DNA of 60,000 nucleotides from Adiantum capillus-veneris (Eukaryota > Streptophyta > Polypodiopsida > Polypodiales > Pteridaceae): positions 78,883,884 to 78,943,883 of the forward strand of contig CM043944.1 of the NCBI GenBank assembly GCA_014529385.2, in the 5' to 3' direction. The notes below the pieces were generated by a model. The model saw only the letters and a program-made list of their open reading frames with translations. It had not been told where the DNA came from and made no database searches. Made by a program: the position numbers and the translations under genes. Positions 52,574-60,000 of the stretch are shown piece after piece. The stretch's first letter is position 1. The number at the start of each line of letters is the position of its first letter.

Positions 52574-53720
52574 TTATTCTATAGTGTTATCTGCATATAC
52601 TTGATCCAACAAATCTATTGAGTCAGCCAAAGGCAGAGTAAGACCTCTCAGCTGTGGCGTCTTGTGGTGCAAGAAGAGAGACACGACCTTAGCAAAAAAC
52701 TGAAAGTAGGCAAGTAGGGGACGTCCTTGGCGAACTAAACAAGACATAGGACAACGCCATCCAATGTGGCCCTTGATCGTGACAGAGATGGAAGCAGTAC
52801 GGTATAATGCAGATACACCTTTGATCCATTGCAAGGGAAAACCCATCCTTTGAATAGTGCCCTCCAAGAATCCCCAATCTTCTCTATGATGCCTTCTCAA
52901 AATCAAGAGGCATGAATGCTGTAGGTTGATTTGTCTCTGACGAGCCCACTCATAGAAAGTGAAGATGTTATCCAAAATATAGCGGTCCTGAACAGCGAAG
53001 CATGGATGAGATTGAGCATGAAGGGTTTCAAGTGCATACTGATCATGCGACTGAAGATCTTATACACAGAAGACATAAGGGTGATTGGTCTCCACTGTTG
53101 GAAGGATGATGTATCTTCGCCTTTCGGTATAAGAGAAATAAGTCCCGAACAATGGAAGGATGATGTATCTCCGTCTTTTGGTATAAGAGAAATAAGCCCC
53201 GAACAATGGAGGGATAATGTATCTCCGTCTTTCGGTATAAGAGAAGTAAGTTCCGAACACATAAAGACAGACATCTCTCTTGTGTCGAATATGTGTTGCA
53301 AACACGAAAGCATGAAGAGATTGAGAGTATCCCGGGATCGCTAAAAGAACCATCTAGTCAAACCATCTTCTCCGAGATAGCATGAGGAGGTCAACCGTTG
53401 CGTCATGCATCTCCTACATAGAGAAGGGGACTAGCCTCTGTAACCACGGGATGTACATGAGACCAAACCTCTTCTCTGGCACAAAGAATATCATCTGTAA
53501 GCGGACCAACAGTAAAAAAATGCTCAAAATAATATGAAGCTTTGTCAAGGACCTCATAAAGATCCGTGTGTAATCTGTTTGTAGAATCACGTAGGTCTAG
53601 AATTTCTCGAAAAGAAACTGAAGAAGTTTACCAAAATCTTCCATCCTTCGTTCAATGGAAGACCGTTCCTCTAAAGCAAAGAAAGGAATAACGCCGCTAT
53701 ATAGCCCGCGTTGCATCCGA
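52574..53720 (-). pseudogene. L1-type LINE reverse transcriptase (minus strand, broken)
   Basis: Reading right to left: a decayed region upstream, then LISLIPKGEDTSSFQQWRPI, TLMSSVYKIFSRMISMHLKP (LIPK and WRPI/YKI boxes). After a frame change, HREDWGFLEGTIQRMGFPLQ, ASISVTIKGHIGWRCPMSCL with VRQGRPLLAYFQ (the QGxPLSP box) and DQVYADNTIE, where the catalytic YADD reads YADN. The frames 52903-53313 and 52574-52975 overlap, indicating a shift, and stops occur upstream of 53313. A 54-bp unit containing the LIPK box is present three times (53099-53260). It is a separate LINE copy from the one at 1900-43530, on the other strand. Confidence 0.82.
53099..53260 (-). repeat. 54-bp tandem repeat, three in-frame copies inside the LINE
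   Basis: Units 53099-53152, 53153-53206 and 53207-53260 each begin TGGA(A/G)GGAT(G/A)ATGTATCT. 54 bp is 18 codons, so the minus-strand frame stays open and repeats the peptide LISLIPK(D/G)(G/E)DTSSF with small changes. A fourth, more diverged start of the unit may lie at about 53260-53290. Confidence 0.92.
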
Positions 53721-54133
53721 GTGGTCCAAAAAAGGGAATTCAACCTAATGAGTTATACCAACTTATAGTACCTCGGCCGGGGGGCCGAAAACCTTATGAA
53801 TAAAAGCAGAACCTACATTGCATAAACCCATGATGGTGTGGCAGGTTATGCGGACCACCGCAAATCGTGCCGCGATTTTTGCTAACACCTGTTGATGTGG
53901 CGTAATGTACGAACATCCCATGGGGCGCTAGCATTTGGCTACCAGATGCTTTTAAAACTTGCTTGCTTTTGGCCAAGGGCCTTTATAAGAATTTCCAGGG
54001 ACTCCCTTCTGAAGGTTTGCTTGGGAGCACTGCGGAGAGAGTGGACCCTCAGACATTGTACTTGTTGAAGCATAATAATAAAGAGGGTCACCAGCCTTTG
54101 GGGCCAGTATTTCTAGGTGCGGAACTCCGCCAT

Positions 54134-54178
<45 letters not shown>

Positions 54179-54248
54179 TTTGTTCAGTTCTGCCAGTTTC
54201 TCTCGCGTTTACTAAATCTTTGGCTTGGAGTGTCCAAGTCTATTATAG
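53721..54248 (+). repeat. Probable 5' LTR end of gypsy element C
   Basis: The sequence directly before the primer-binding site at 54249 must be LTR if the element is real. It has a TATA-like CTTTATAAG at 53981-53989 and the (CT)n tract 54135-54174. The LTR start cannot be fixed because the partner LTR is outside the window or lost, and the terminal CA is not clear (TATTATAG precedes the site). Confidence 0.4.
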
Positions 54249-54260
54249 TGGTATCAGAGC
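54249..54260 (+). other. Primer-binding site of gypsy element C, initiator tRNA-Met type
   Basis: TGGTATCAGAGC, perfect match, followed 50 bp later by the Gag-like ATG at 54311. Confidence 0.85.
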
Positions 54261-54310
54261 TTAGACGATTTTTCCTCTACTGAGAATCCGATCCCTTTAC
54301 TTGCAAAACA

Positions 54311-54883
54311 CATGGATTCAGTTGACGAATCCCGCTAGGAGGAAAGTGTGGCACTCGACCACTCTCGTGACGGCATTTTCCCATGGAGATTTCTTGGCGG
54401 TTGTGACACCCCAGACTGCTGCTACACTCATGGAGTTTTGTCTTTCAGTGGACATGGCAGCAGACATCTTCATCTTTTGCCTCACATCTTCGGCTTCATA
54501 CGGTTTGTTTAGCATCAAGTGTTGAGAGGGGGTGTTAGACTTACACCACTCTGCTGCTTCACATGTCTAGGGCATACATGTACAGCTAGTGTGTCTCCGG
54601 GCTGGCCACCCTTTGCATATGCATTTAGACTGCATTGTCCGGTCTCCCATTTCTGGGCCGCCGGCTGCCCACCTTGTCCGATCGCCCTCATATATTTCCA
54701 TATATCATATGTCTTGTTGGGTCGTGGGGGATTTTTCTAGGCATTGCCCTACCTCCCCTTGGGCACCTATTTATGGGGCCAAGGGGGTACCCACTTCCAT
54801 CATCTAGTTGTTGTATTGGGTCTTGTGCTCATGGTAGTCATGGGGAGCTGATCGCTCCCTCTTCACCATATCTTGCGTTTGTG

Positions 54884-54930
<47 letters not shown>

Positions 54931-55620
54931 GTACACACGCACTCTCACAGGAGCCCTTGCTTTTATCCAACAATTTGACATTGCTTTTTCGGGAGGGTGC
55001 TACTCAAAGCACTCTAAGGTACAAAGGGCAGCGTCCTATCTCAAAGGGAATGCCCAAACTTGGTGGTCTACCCTACTGCTACGCAGGGAAGCACCAACGA
55101 AGTGGCTACGGCTCAAGCAAGTTTTCACTTCTTCATGGCTCACTAAGGAATACGAAGAAGATGTAATCACCACTTGGAATCATGGACAACCAAGGAAGAC
55201 ACACTGGATGTCTACTTAGTACTGTCAGAGATTTTGGGATACTTTTCTACCGGCCTCTTCTTTTACCTTCAAGCAACAGGTTGAGCGATTCTACTGTGGA
55301 CTACGGTCTACCCAAGCAGATACGGAGTTATTGTCTATAGAAGAAGTTTGAGTCCATGCAACTGCTCACGGGACATGCCAAGCAAGGGTTTGCAATGCAC
55401 ACACGCACTCTTACTTACCCTACAGACATGCTTGTGGTGGTCTGGACCGGACAAGGACTGAACAACGGTAACAGGAATAAGGGTAGCAACATAAAAAGAA
55501 ACCTTTGGGCCCTCGGTTGTCAGCAGAGCAGCGCGTTTGAGTACTAAAAAGAAGGCAAATGTTACTGATCTAGGGAACAAGGGCATGTACTTGCCAAGGT
55601 GCCCCAACAAAGCGTCCAAT
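54311..55620 (+). pseudogene. gag: Gag of gypsy element C (interrupted)
   Basis: A start MDSVDESR at 54311 (followed by a TAG) is plausible as the Gag N-terminus. Capsid homology appears only at 54945: ALAFIQQFDIAFSGGCYSKH, then AQTWWSTLLLRREAPTKWLR, matching the LAFIQQFDAAF and QWWxSLR boxes of the other elements. Between them, 54534-54944 looks foreign (see the separate entry). A degenerate zinc knuckle (K-C-Y-stop-S-REQGHVLAK) is at about 55557-55600: the first Cys and the His survive, the second Cys reads Ser and the last is out of frame. Stops and shifts throughout. Confidence 0.7.
54521..54944 (+). other. Possible solo-LTR or insert within Gag of element C
   Basis: TTGAGAGGGGGTGTTAGAC at 54524-54542 has the look of a polypurine tract followed by an LTR start (TGTTAG). 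The following 400 bp is non-coding and ends in (CT)n (54888-54928) before Gag homology resumes. No second copy of the supposed LTR is seen in the window, so this is inference. Confidence 0.35.
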
Positions 55621-55695
55621 GATTAGGCAGAGGACAAGCCAGAGAGTTTCAGAGCAGCAGAGGAGCGAGCAAAGAAAGGAAAGACAAAAGTAGGA

Positions 55696-56205
55696 TTGGT
55701 AGCGGATTTTGTGGGGACAGACCCAAAACAAATGGATGAAAGTACGGAGCTCTACAGAGCTTGGGGCAAAGTACGAGATCAAGAAGCCCTCATCTTCTTT
55801 GACGGAGGAACGAAGGCCAACTTCATCTCGTTTGAATTGGCAGCTCGACTTGGAATTACGCCAAAGAAAATGGGACCACCAGCCGAGGCTGTTCCAGTGG
55901 CACCAAGACGGGATGTTGCCATTACACCTGTCATAGGCAAACTTCGGTTGCCTTGTCAGGGGTATCTAGGGCACGAGGACTTCTACATCATGCCTTTGGA
56001 AGGGTGTGACGTTCTTTTTGGAATCCCCTGGTTCCACAAGAACGACGTTGTGGTCGACTACAGCGCGAGAAAAGCAACCTTGAAGAATGAGAAGGGTGGA
56101 AATTTAGTTCTTGATGTAAAATTAAGGGGCGAGTCCGTCCCACTTGTATCGGCTTCGACCATTGCGAAATTAATGAAATCAAGTCTATTTGTTTACTCTA
56201 CTTGA
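55696..56205 (+). CDS. pro: Aspartic protease of gypsy element C
   Basis: 169-residue open frame. ALIFFDGGTKANFISFELAA is the active-site loop (DGGTKANF in place of DSGATHNF; catalytic Asp present), TPVIGKLRLPCQGYLGHEDF follows, and EGCDVLFGIPWFHKNDVVVD is the LGxPWF box. It ends with a stop at 56203-56205. Homologous to the proteases of copies A and B in layout (VTPLIGKLRLH). Confidence 0.88.
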   Translation: MVADFVGTDPKQMDESTELYRAWGKVRDQEALIFFDGGTKANFISFELAARLGITPKKMGPPAEAVPVAPRRDVAITPVIGKLRLPCQGYLGHEDFYIMPLEGCDVLFGIPWFHKNDVVVDYSARKATLKNEKGGNLVLDVKLRGESVPLVSASTIAKLMKSSLFVYST

Positions 56206-57240
56206 GTGAGCTAGATGACAATTAAACATTAAATTTGCTTGACCTTGAGAAGGAACGACAAGATTTTCTGCAAGCTCAAGCTGATTCACTTTGTGAAGGC
56301 TTACCGAGAGTCACCTCCTCAGCGCCCTGAAGATCACACCATTGATTTGATTGCCGACGGCACACCATCGAACCGGCAATCAAATCAATGGTGTGATCTT
56401 CAGGGCGCTGAGGAGGTGACTCTCGGTAAGCCTTCACAAAGTGAATCAGCTTGAGCCTCCTTACCGAGTAAGCAGAGCCCAAAATGAGGAAATTAAGAAC
56501 CAAGTGAAAGAGCTTCTAGAGAAGGGTCTAATTCAGTCCAGTACATCACTTTACTGTTTGCCAATGTTCTTGATATTAAAGAAAGATGGATCGTGGAGAA
56601 TGTGCATTGACTACATAGCTCTCAACAAAATCACCATCAAGAACAGGTTTCCAATACCCAGGATGGATGATATATTAGACAAGCTACAAGGTTCTACATG
56701 TTTTAGCAGAATCGACCTAAAAAGTGGCTATGATCAGATTAGGATCGCTTTTGGAGATGTATACAAGACCGCTGTCACATCCTTTGGATTGTATGAGTAT
56801 TTGATGATGCCTTTCGGTCTCACGAATTCTTGCAACGTTCAATTGGATGATGGGTAGGATTTTTAGAAAGTACCGGTCATTTGTAGACACCTTTTTCGAC
56901 GACATGATCGTACTCTTCAAGAGTGAGGCAGAGCACAGACACCATCTGTTGCGGGTTTTTGAGGCACTACGGCAAAGAAGAGCGAGTTTTTCTTACCAGT
57001 GATACACTTTTTGTCTCTGCAGAGGGTGTAAAAATGGGACCCGACCAAAGTTGAAATGATTTGAGATTGGCCATATTTGAAGAATGTACATGAAGTTCAA
57101 AGCTTTTTGGGCTTATGCTCGTACTATTGGCGGTTCATTTGAAAGTTTGCAGAGATTGCCTCTCCGTTACATGTTCAGAAAGGGGTTCCTTTTTCTTGGA
57201 GACCATCAGAGATTGCAACCTTCAAGACTCTCGAAGAGAA
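56206..57240 (+). pseudogene. pol: Reverse transcriptase of gypsy element C (broken)
   Basis: Entry sequence ESPPQRPEDHTIDLIADGTP, then the inverted duplication, then 56441-56857: [78 protein letters not shown] and LYEYLMMPFGLTN. After a frameshift FFDDMIVLFKSEAEHRHHL gives the catalytic FFDD box in the other frame. The thumb/connection is visible but riddled with stops to 57240. Confidence 0.88.
56274..56456. repeat. Perfect inverted repeat, 83-bp arms, 17-bp loop
   Basis: Arm 56274-56356 equals the reverse complement of 56374-56456 at every base I compared. The left arm is native pol sequence (it encodes the ESPPQRPEDHTIDLI stretch). The right arm interrupts pol between GTPSN and EPPYRVS, so it is an inverted copy of the left. 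Confidence 0.97.
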
Positions 57241-57759
57241 GTTGACAAGTGGTACAATGTTGGTATTACCAGATTTGCAAAAGCAATTTGAGGTTTACTG
57301 TGATGCCTGTGGTCGTAGTTTGGGAGGGGTCTTAATGCAGGTGGACCATGTTGAAGCTTATGAGAGTAGAATGTTCTCACGACCAGAGCGGGTTGCACAG
57401 ATCTACAAGAAGGAGCTTTTGGTAGTCATCCATGCTCTTACTCAGTGGCACCATTTTCTACTCGGAGCCGATTTTACAGTATTCACCGATCACCAAAGTT
57501 TGCGATACTTCTTGTCCGAGAAACAACTTCCAGACAAATAGATGAGATGGGTAATATTTTGTCGCACTCACTTTCAGATCGTCCATGTTAAGGGAAAAAA
57601 GAACTTGGTGGCAGATATGTTGTCTTGCAAGCCACATATTTTGGCTATTTCGGTGATTCACCATCAGAACTTCGAGGATACGGTTGCCCAGTAGGCCACA
57701 AATCTAGATTTTGCGGACATCTTTGACGGGTTACATAGTGAGGAGACAGTAGTCAAAGG
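57241..57759 (+). pseudogene. pol: RNase H and integrase linker of gypsy element C
   Basis: Frame 57242-57541: LPDLQKQFEVYCDACGRSLG, AYESRMFSRPERVAQIYKKE, LLVVIHALTQWHHFLLGADF and TDHQSLRYFLSEKQLPDK, the gypsy RNase H with YCDAC and TDHQSLRY boxes. A TAG follows (57539-57541); the same frame goes on with MRWVIF and VADMLSCKPHILAISVIHHQ, then a linker, and stops matching at about 57759. Confidence 0.88.
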
Positions 57760-58087
57760 TGCAGCGGAAAAGGGTGAATCTGGGTGATGCACTTGTGCGC
57801 AACCGCGAGCAAACCACCTCTTTGTACCGAGCAGCCAATAGATCTCTTATCTATCGCGATAGATCTCCTCACCGTCAAGGTCCTTATGCATACTGCCCAT
57901 TGAACGAGCACGGGAACTCGCCACGCAAGGTGCAACACCGAGAGGGTGTGTGCACTGCAAGAGAGGGAGCGCTAGGTAGAGAGAGATTGCAATGGAAAAA
58001 TGCAAGTGGAGGTGAGATCGATGTGGAGAGAGAACGCTAGAGAGAGGAGAGTCGCCGGCACACCAAAACGCTAGCAAGCAGAAGCGC

Positions 58088-58144
<57 letters not shown>

Positions 58145-58562
58145 CCAAACGCTTTTATCTCTGCACTCAATAACATGCCAAAAGTACGAGAGGGGGGGGG
58201 GGGGGGGGGGGGGGCTGCCTATATAGGCAAACTCCTAGTTTGTCCTACTTCAGCCAGAACCCCACGACCCTCGTAAAATGACCTAAAATGCTAATAAATA
58301 TGTAAAGTCACTTTTAGTGACTTGGACACATATTTAGTAGATGAACTGCAGAAGACTCGAGACTCTAACCTCGAGAAACCCTAGGAATGGGGGTCCCGTC
58401 TCATGCCAGCCTACCGAGTGAGCATCACAATGAATTGCACCGCTGTGAACAGGTACGTCTACCACAAGTACGGCCACGCACAACCACAAAACAACCCTCA
58501 CTCCCTAATCTGCTCCTTGGAGATATTGAAGCTACCATTGGATAGGAAATTGGACTCTAACA
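57760..58562 (-). repeat. Probable 3' LTR of the minus-strand copia at the right edge
   Basis: The inner end is well supported: minus strand GCTAAGAGGAGG (purine tract) followed by TGTTAGAGTCC at 58562. The outer end at 57760 (minus strand CCGCTGCA) is where gypsy C homology stops and is a guess, since the partner LTR lies beyond the window. It contains (GA)n 58089-58140 and a run of 23 G at 58192-58214. Confidence 0.6.
58089..58214. repeat. (GA)n array and poly(G) run
   Basis: GA array 58089-58140 and 23 consecutive G at 58192-58214. Long G runs are unusual in plant DNA and can form quadruplexes or be miscounted in assembly. Confidence 0.95.
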
Positions 58563-58619
58563 CCTCCTCTTAGCTCTTAGACGGGAAACGAGTTCAAGGG
58601 AGTTGGCATGAGAGAATAA

Positions 58620-58940
58620 TGTCGCCTATGGAAGAGGTTTGGTGAAGATGTCAGCAGGGTTATCCGAAGTTGGGATGTACTCTAGTTGGATAGAGCCATC
58701 CTGGGTCTTCTCATGAACAAAATGGTACCGTTTCTCTCTATGCTTGGTCTGGGCATGGGAGCCGAGCTTCTCGCAATGGCTATACAACTCTGGTTGTTAG
58801 AGTACAATAATGGTTGTCTGCTAGGGAAAGCCCATCTTCAAAAGTAACCTACGAATCCACACTTACTTACATGTAGCATTGCAAACAGCACGGTACTCTG
58901 CCTTTGCGATGACAAGGCAACTGTTGGCTGTTTACCTTGG
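58620..58940 (-). pseudogene. pol: Copia RNase H C-terminal part
   Basis: Across frames the minus strand reads KQPTVALSS, AEYRAVCNAT and IRRLLLKMGFP, then SHAQTKHREKRYHFVHEKTQ and LEYIPTSDNPADIFTKPLP. This is the end of copia RNase H (AEYRA, TKHxxxRYHFxxE, ADIFTKPL). Frames change at least twice. It is joined directly to protease sequence at about 58935-58950. Confidence 0.8.
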
Positions 58941-60000
58941 AGGTATGCATACCCCCTTTGCCGTCAGGAATGAGCTCCATGGATCCCTCGATGTGAATAG
59001 GAATCTTAGATTTGTCGCCAATGAAGATGGTACCACAACGTCGTCGCATGTTGGACAAAAGATCCTTCGAAGGTGTCATGTGCCGTGAAGCACCACTATC
59101 AAGAATCCAATCACGATCATCTCGACCTGCAGGAGTTAACTCGACCCCCGATGTCCCCGGAGAGTCCTTTGTGGGGAGAATCTCCAAATGAACAAAGGCC
59201 GGTGACTGCACAACTGCCGCCGATGAAGCTGAAGCCTCTCCAAGCCACTTTGGACACTTCCTCCAATAATGTCTCTTCTCACCACAATGATTGCAATGCC
59301 GTTCACCCTTCAAGTCTTCCTGCTTGGCATCACTCTTCTTGTCCTTGGTGTTGTTTCTTTTCTTCTTACCCTTCTGTTTCTTGTTGTTGTTGGAAGAACC
59401 AGGCAAGGCTTCGGAGCCTGGCTTCTTCCCTGTATTGAGCAGCTCCTCCTAGTCCTGTACCATTGGAACAATCTCGTCCCAAGAGATAGTATTCAGTCGG
59501 CCACTCGTAATCAAGGAAGAATAGAAGTTGGAGTACCGAGGAGGTAATTGGGCTAAAAGCTGGATGGCCATATCCTTTGAATTGATAAGCTTTCCCATAT
59601 GAAGTATCTCTTGTTGAAGCTCCTGCATCTTGTTGATGTGATCTCGCATGGAAGAGATCTTTGCATCCAAGGTCCTTAACTGCACCTCCAAGGCTATCCG
59701 CTTCATTGGAGAAACTCGATCATAAAGAGAAGAAAGCCGATCCCAAATCAACTTCGCGTCTTTCATCAAACGAATGTGGCCAATCACCGATGGTGTACTG
59801 TCGAGGATAATGAAAGACCGGGTTCGAGCATTGACACACTCCCATAACTACACTCCCGCCGAGTCCTTCGGCTTTTGAAAGTTGCTCAAGACAAAACCTC
59901 CAAGCTCATAAGAGTCAAAGACCGCCATCATGGTAGCTTTCCAAATGGCATAGTTGTCTCCATTCAATTGCTGATCCGAGGGAAAGGTAGGAGTGTAGGT
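58940..60000 (-). pseudogene. gag: Copia Gag and protease (two in-frame stops, 5' end outside window)
   Basis: One frame across the interval, broken only by TAG at 59848-59850 and TAG at 59449-59451. Order on the minus strand: LNGDNYAIWKATMMAVFDSY (copia Gag opening), RLMKDAKLIWDRLSSLYDRV and QLLAQLPPRYSNFYSSLITS (UBN2-type Gag), Lys/Asn-rich linker, zinc knuckle CNHCGEKRHYWRKC (CX2CX4HX4C), protease WILDSGASRHMTPSKDLLSN with intact DSG, then IEGSMELIPDGKGGMHTS, after which RNase H sequence follows. Gag and protease would be functional apart from the two stops. Confidence 0.9.

Larger units (their letters stand above)
54249..57759 (+). mobile_element. Ty3/gypsy element C (plus strand, decayed and truncated in window)
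   Basis: Primer-binding site, Gag, protease, reverse transcriptase, RNase H and the linker toward integrase follow in gypsy order. Related to chromoviruses A and B but clearly a different family. The homology stops at about 57759, where a minus-strand copia element begins, so its integrase and 3' LTR may continue beyond that element, outside the window. Contains an inverted duplication (56274-56456) in pol. Confidence 0.85.
57760..60000 (-). mobile_element. Ty1/copia element with internal deletion (minus strand, runs off the window)
   Basis: Probable 3' LTR (57760-58562), polypurine tract (58563-58575), RNase H C-terminus (about 58620-58940), then directly protease and Gag (58940-60000). Integrase and almost all of reverse transcriptase are absent between them. 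The 5' LTR is outside the window. It interrupts gypsy element C. Confidence 0.8.

Noticed and set aside
53099-53260. CRISPR-like array of three regular repeats
   Set aside because: The 54-bp units are directly adjoining with no spacers, lie in a LINE gene, and the genome is a plant.
56276-56503. Minus-strand reading frame mirroring the plus-strand pol frame
   Set aside because: Both strands encode the same peptide only because of the 83-bp inverted duplication.
1-60000. tRNA, rRNA, organellar or bacterial inserts
   Set aside because: I saw no cloverleaf with intact A and B boxes, no rRNA core sequence and no organellar gene. The tRNA-like 12-18-mers are primer-binding sites only.

Overview
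This 60 kb window looks like intergenic chromatin from a large, repeat-rich land-plant genome. The evidence is plant-type Ty3/gypsy chromoviruses with a chromodomain, Ty1/copia elements primed by initiator tRNA-Met, an LTR element primed by tRNA-Asp, plant L1-type LINEs, a hAT transposase tail and many long CT/GA/GT microsatellites. I see no host gene, rRNA, tRNA or CRISPR array that I can defend. The species cannot be fixed from the sequence.

Layout. From 1 to 229 lies the decayed 3' end of a hAT-type transposase, followed by a microsatellite and an unrecognised minus-strand reading frame (578-1281). From about 1900 to at least 43500 runs a decayed plus-strand L1-type LINE broken into four blocks (1900-2399, 16060-16570, 27493-29028, 43308 onward) by three insertions, each with its own target-site duplication (TSD). 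(1) 2400-16059 is a candidate terminal-inverted-repeat DNA element with 8-bp TSDs and no recognisable transposase. It carries inside it a complete LTR element (6832-15383, TSD TGTAT) with gag and protease but no reverse transcriptase, RNase H or integrase. (2) 16571-27492 is a plus-strand chromovirus (copy A, TSD CTATC). Its integrase core is replaced by a truncated minus-strand copia element (21891-24930). (3) 29029-43307 is a minus-strand chromovirus of the same family (copy B, TSD AAAGA). One of its LTRs carries a nearly intact Tork/Tnt1-like copia element (37069-42621, TSD GATAA).

Farther right lie a young minus-strand copia element (44268-49497, LTRs differing at 4 substitutions and 1 indel, TSD ATTTT), CT-rich spacer, a 160-bp hairpin (51458-51617), a minus-strand LINE with an in-frame 54-bp triplication (about 52574-53720), and a third gypsy element (about 54249-57759) whose pol carries an 83-bp perfect inverted duplication. 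That gypsy element is cut by another minus-strand copia element (about 57760 to beyond 60000) that has lost integrase and most of reverse transcriptase.

None of the elements looks autonomous as it stands: each polyprotein has stops, frameshifts or deletions. The main value of the window is the readable order of insertions (LINE first, then the DNA element and chromoviruses, then elements nested in those), plus several structural oddities listed as findings. I found no clear undescribed molecular system. The best candidates for new families are the 8-bp-TSD inverted-repeat element and the gag-protease-only LTR element inside it.
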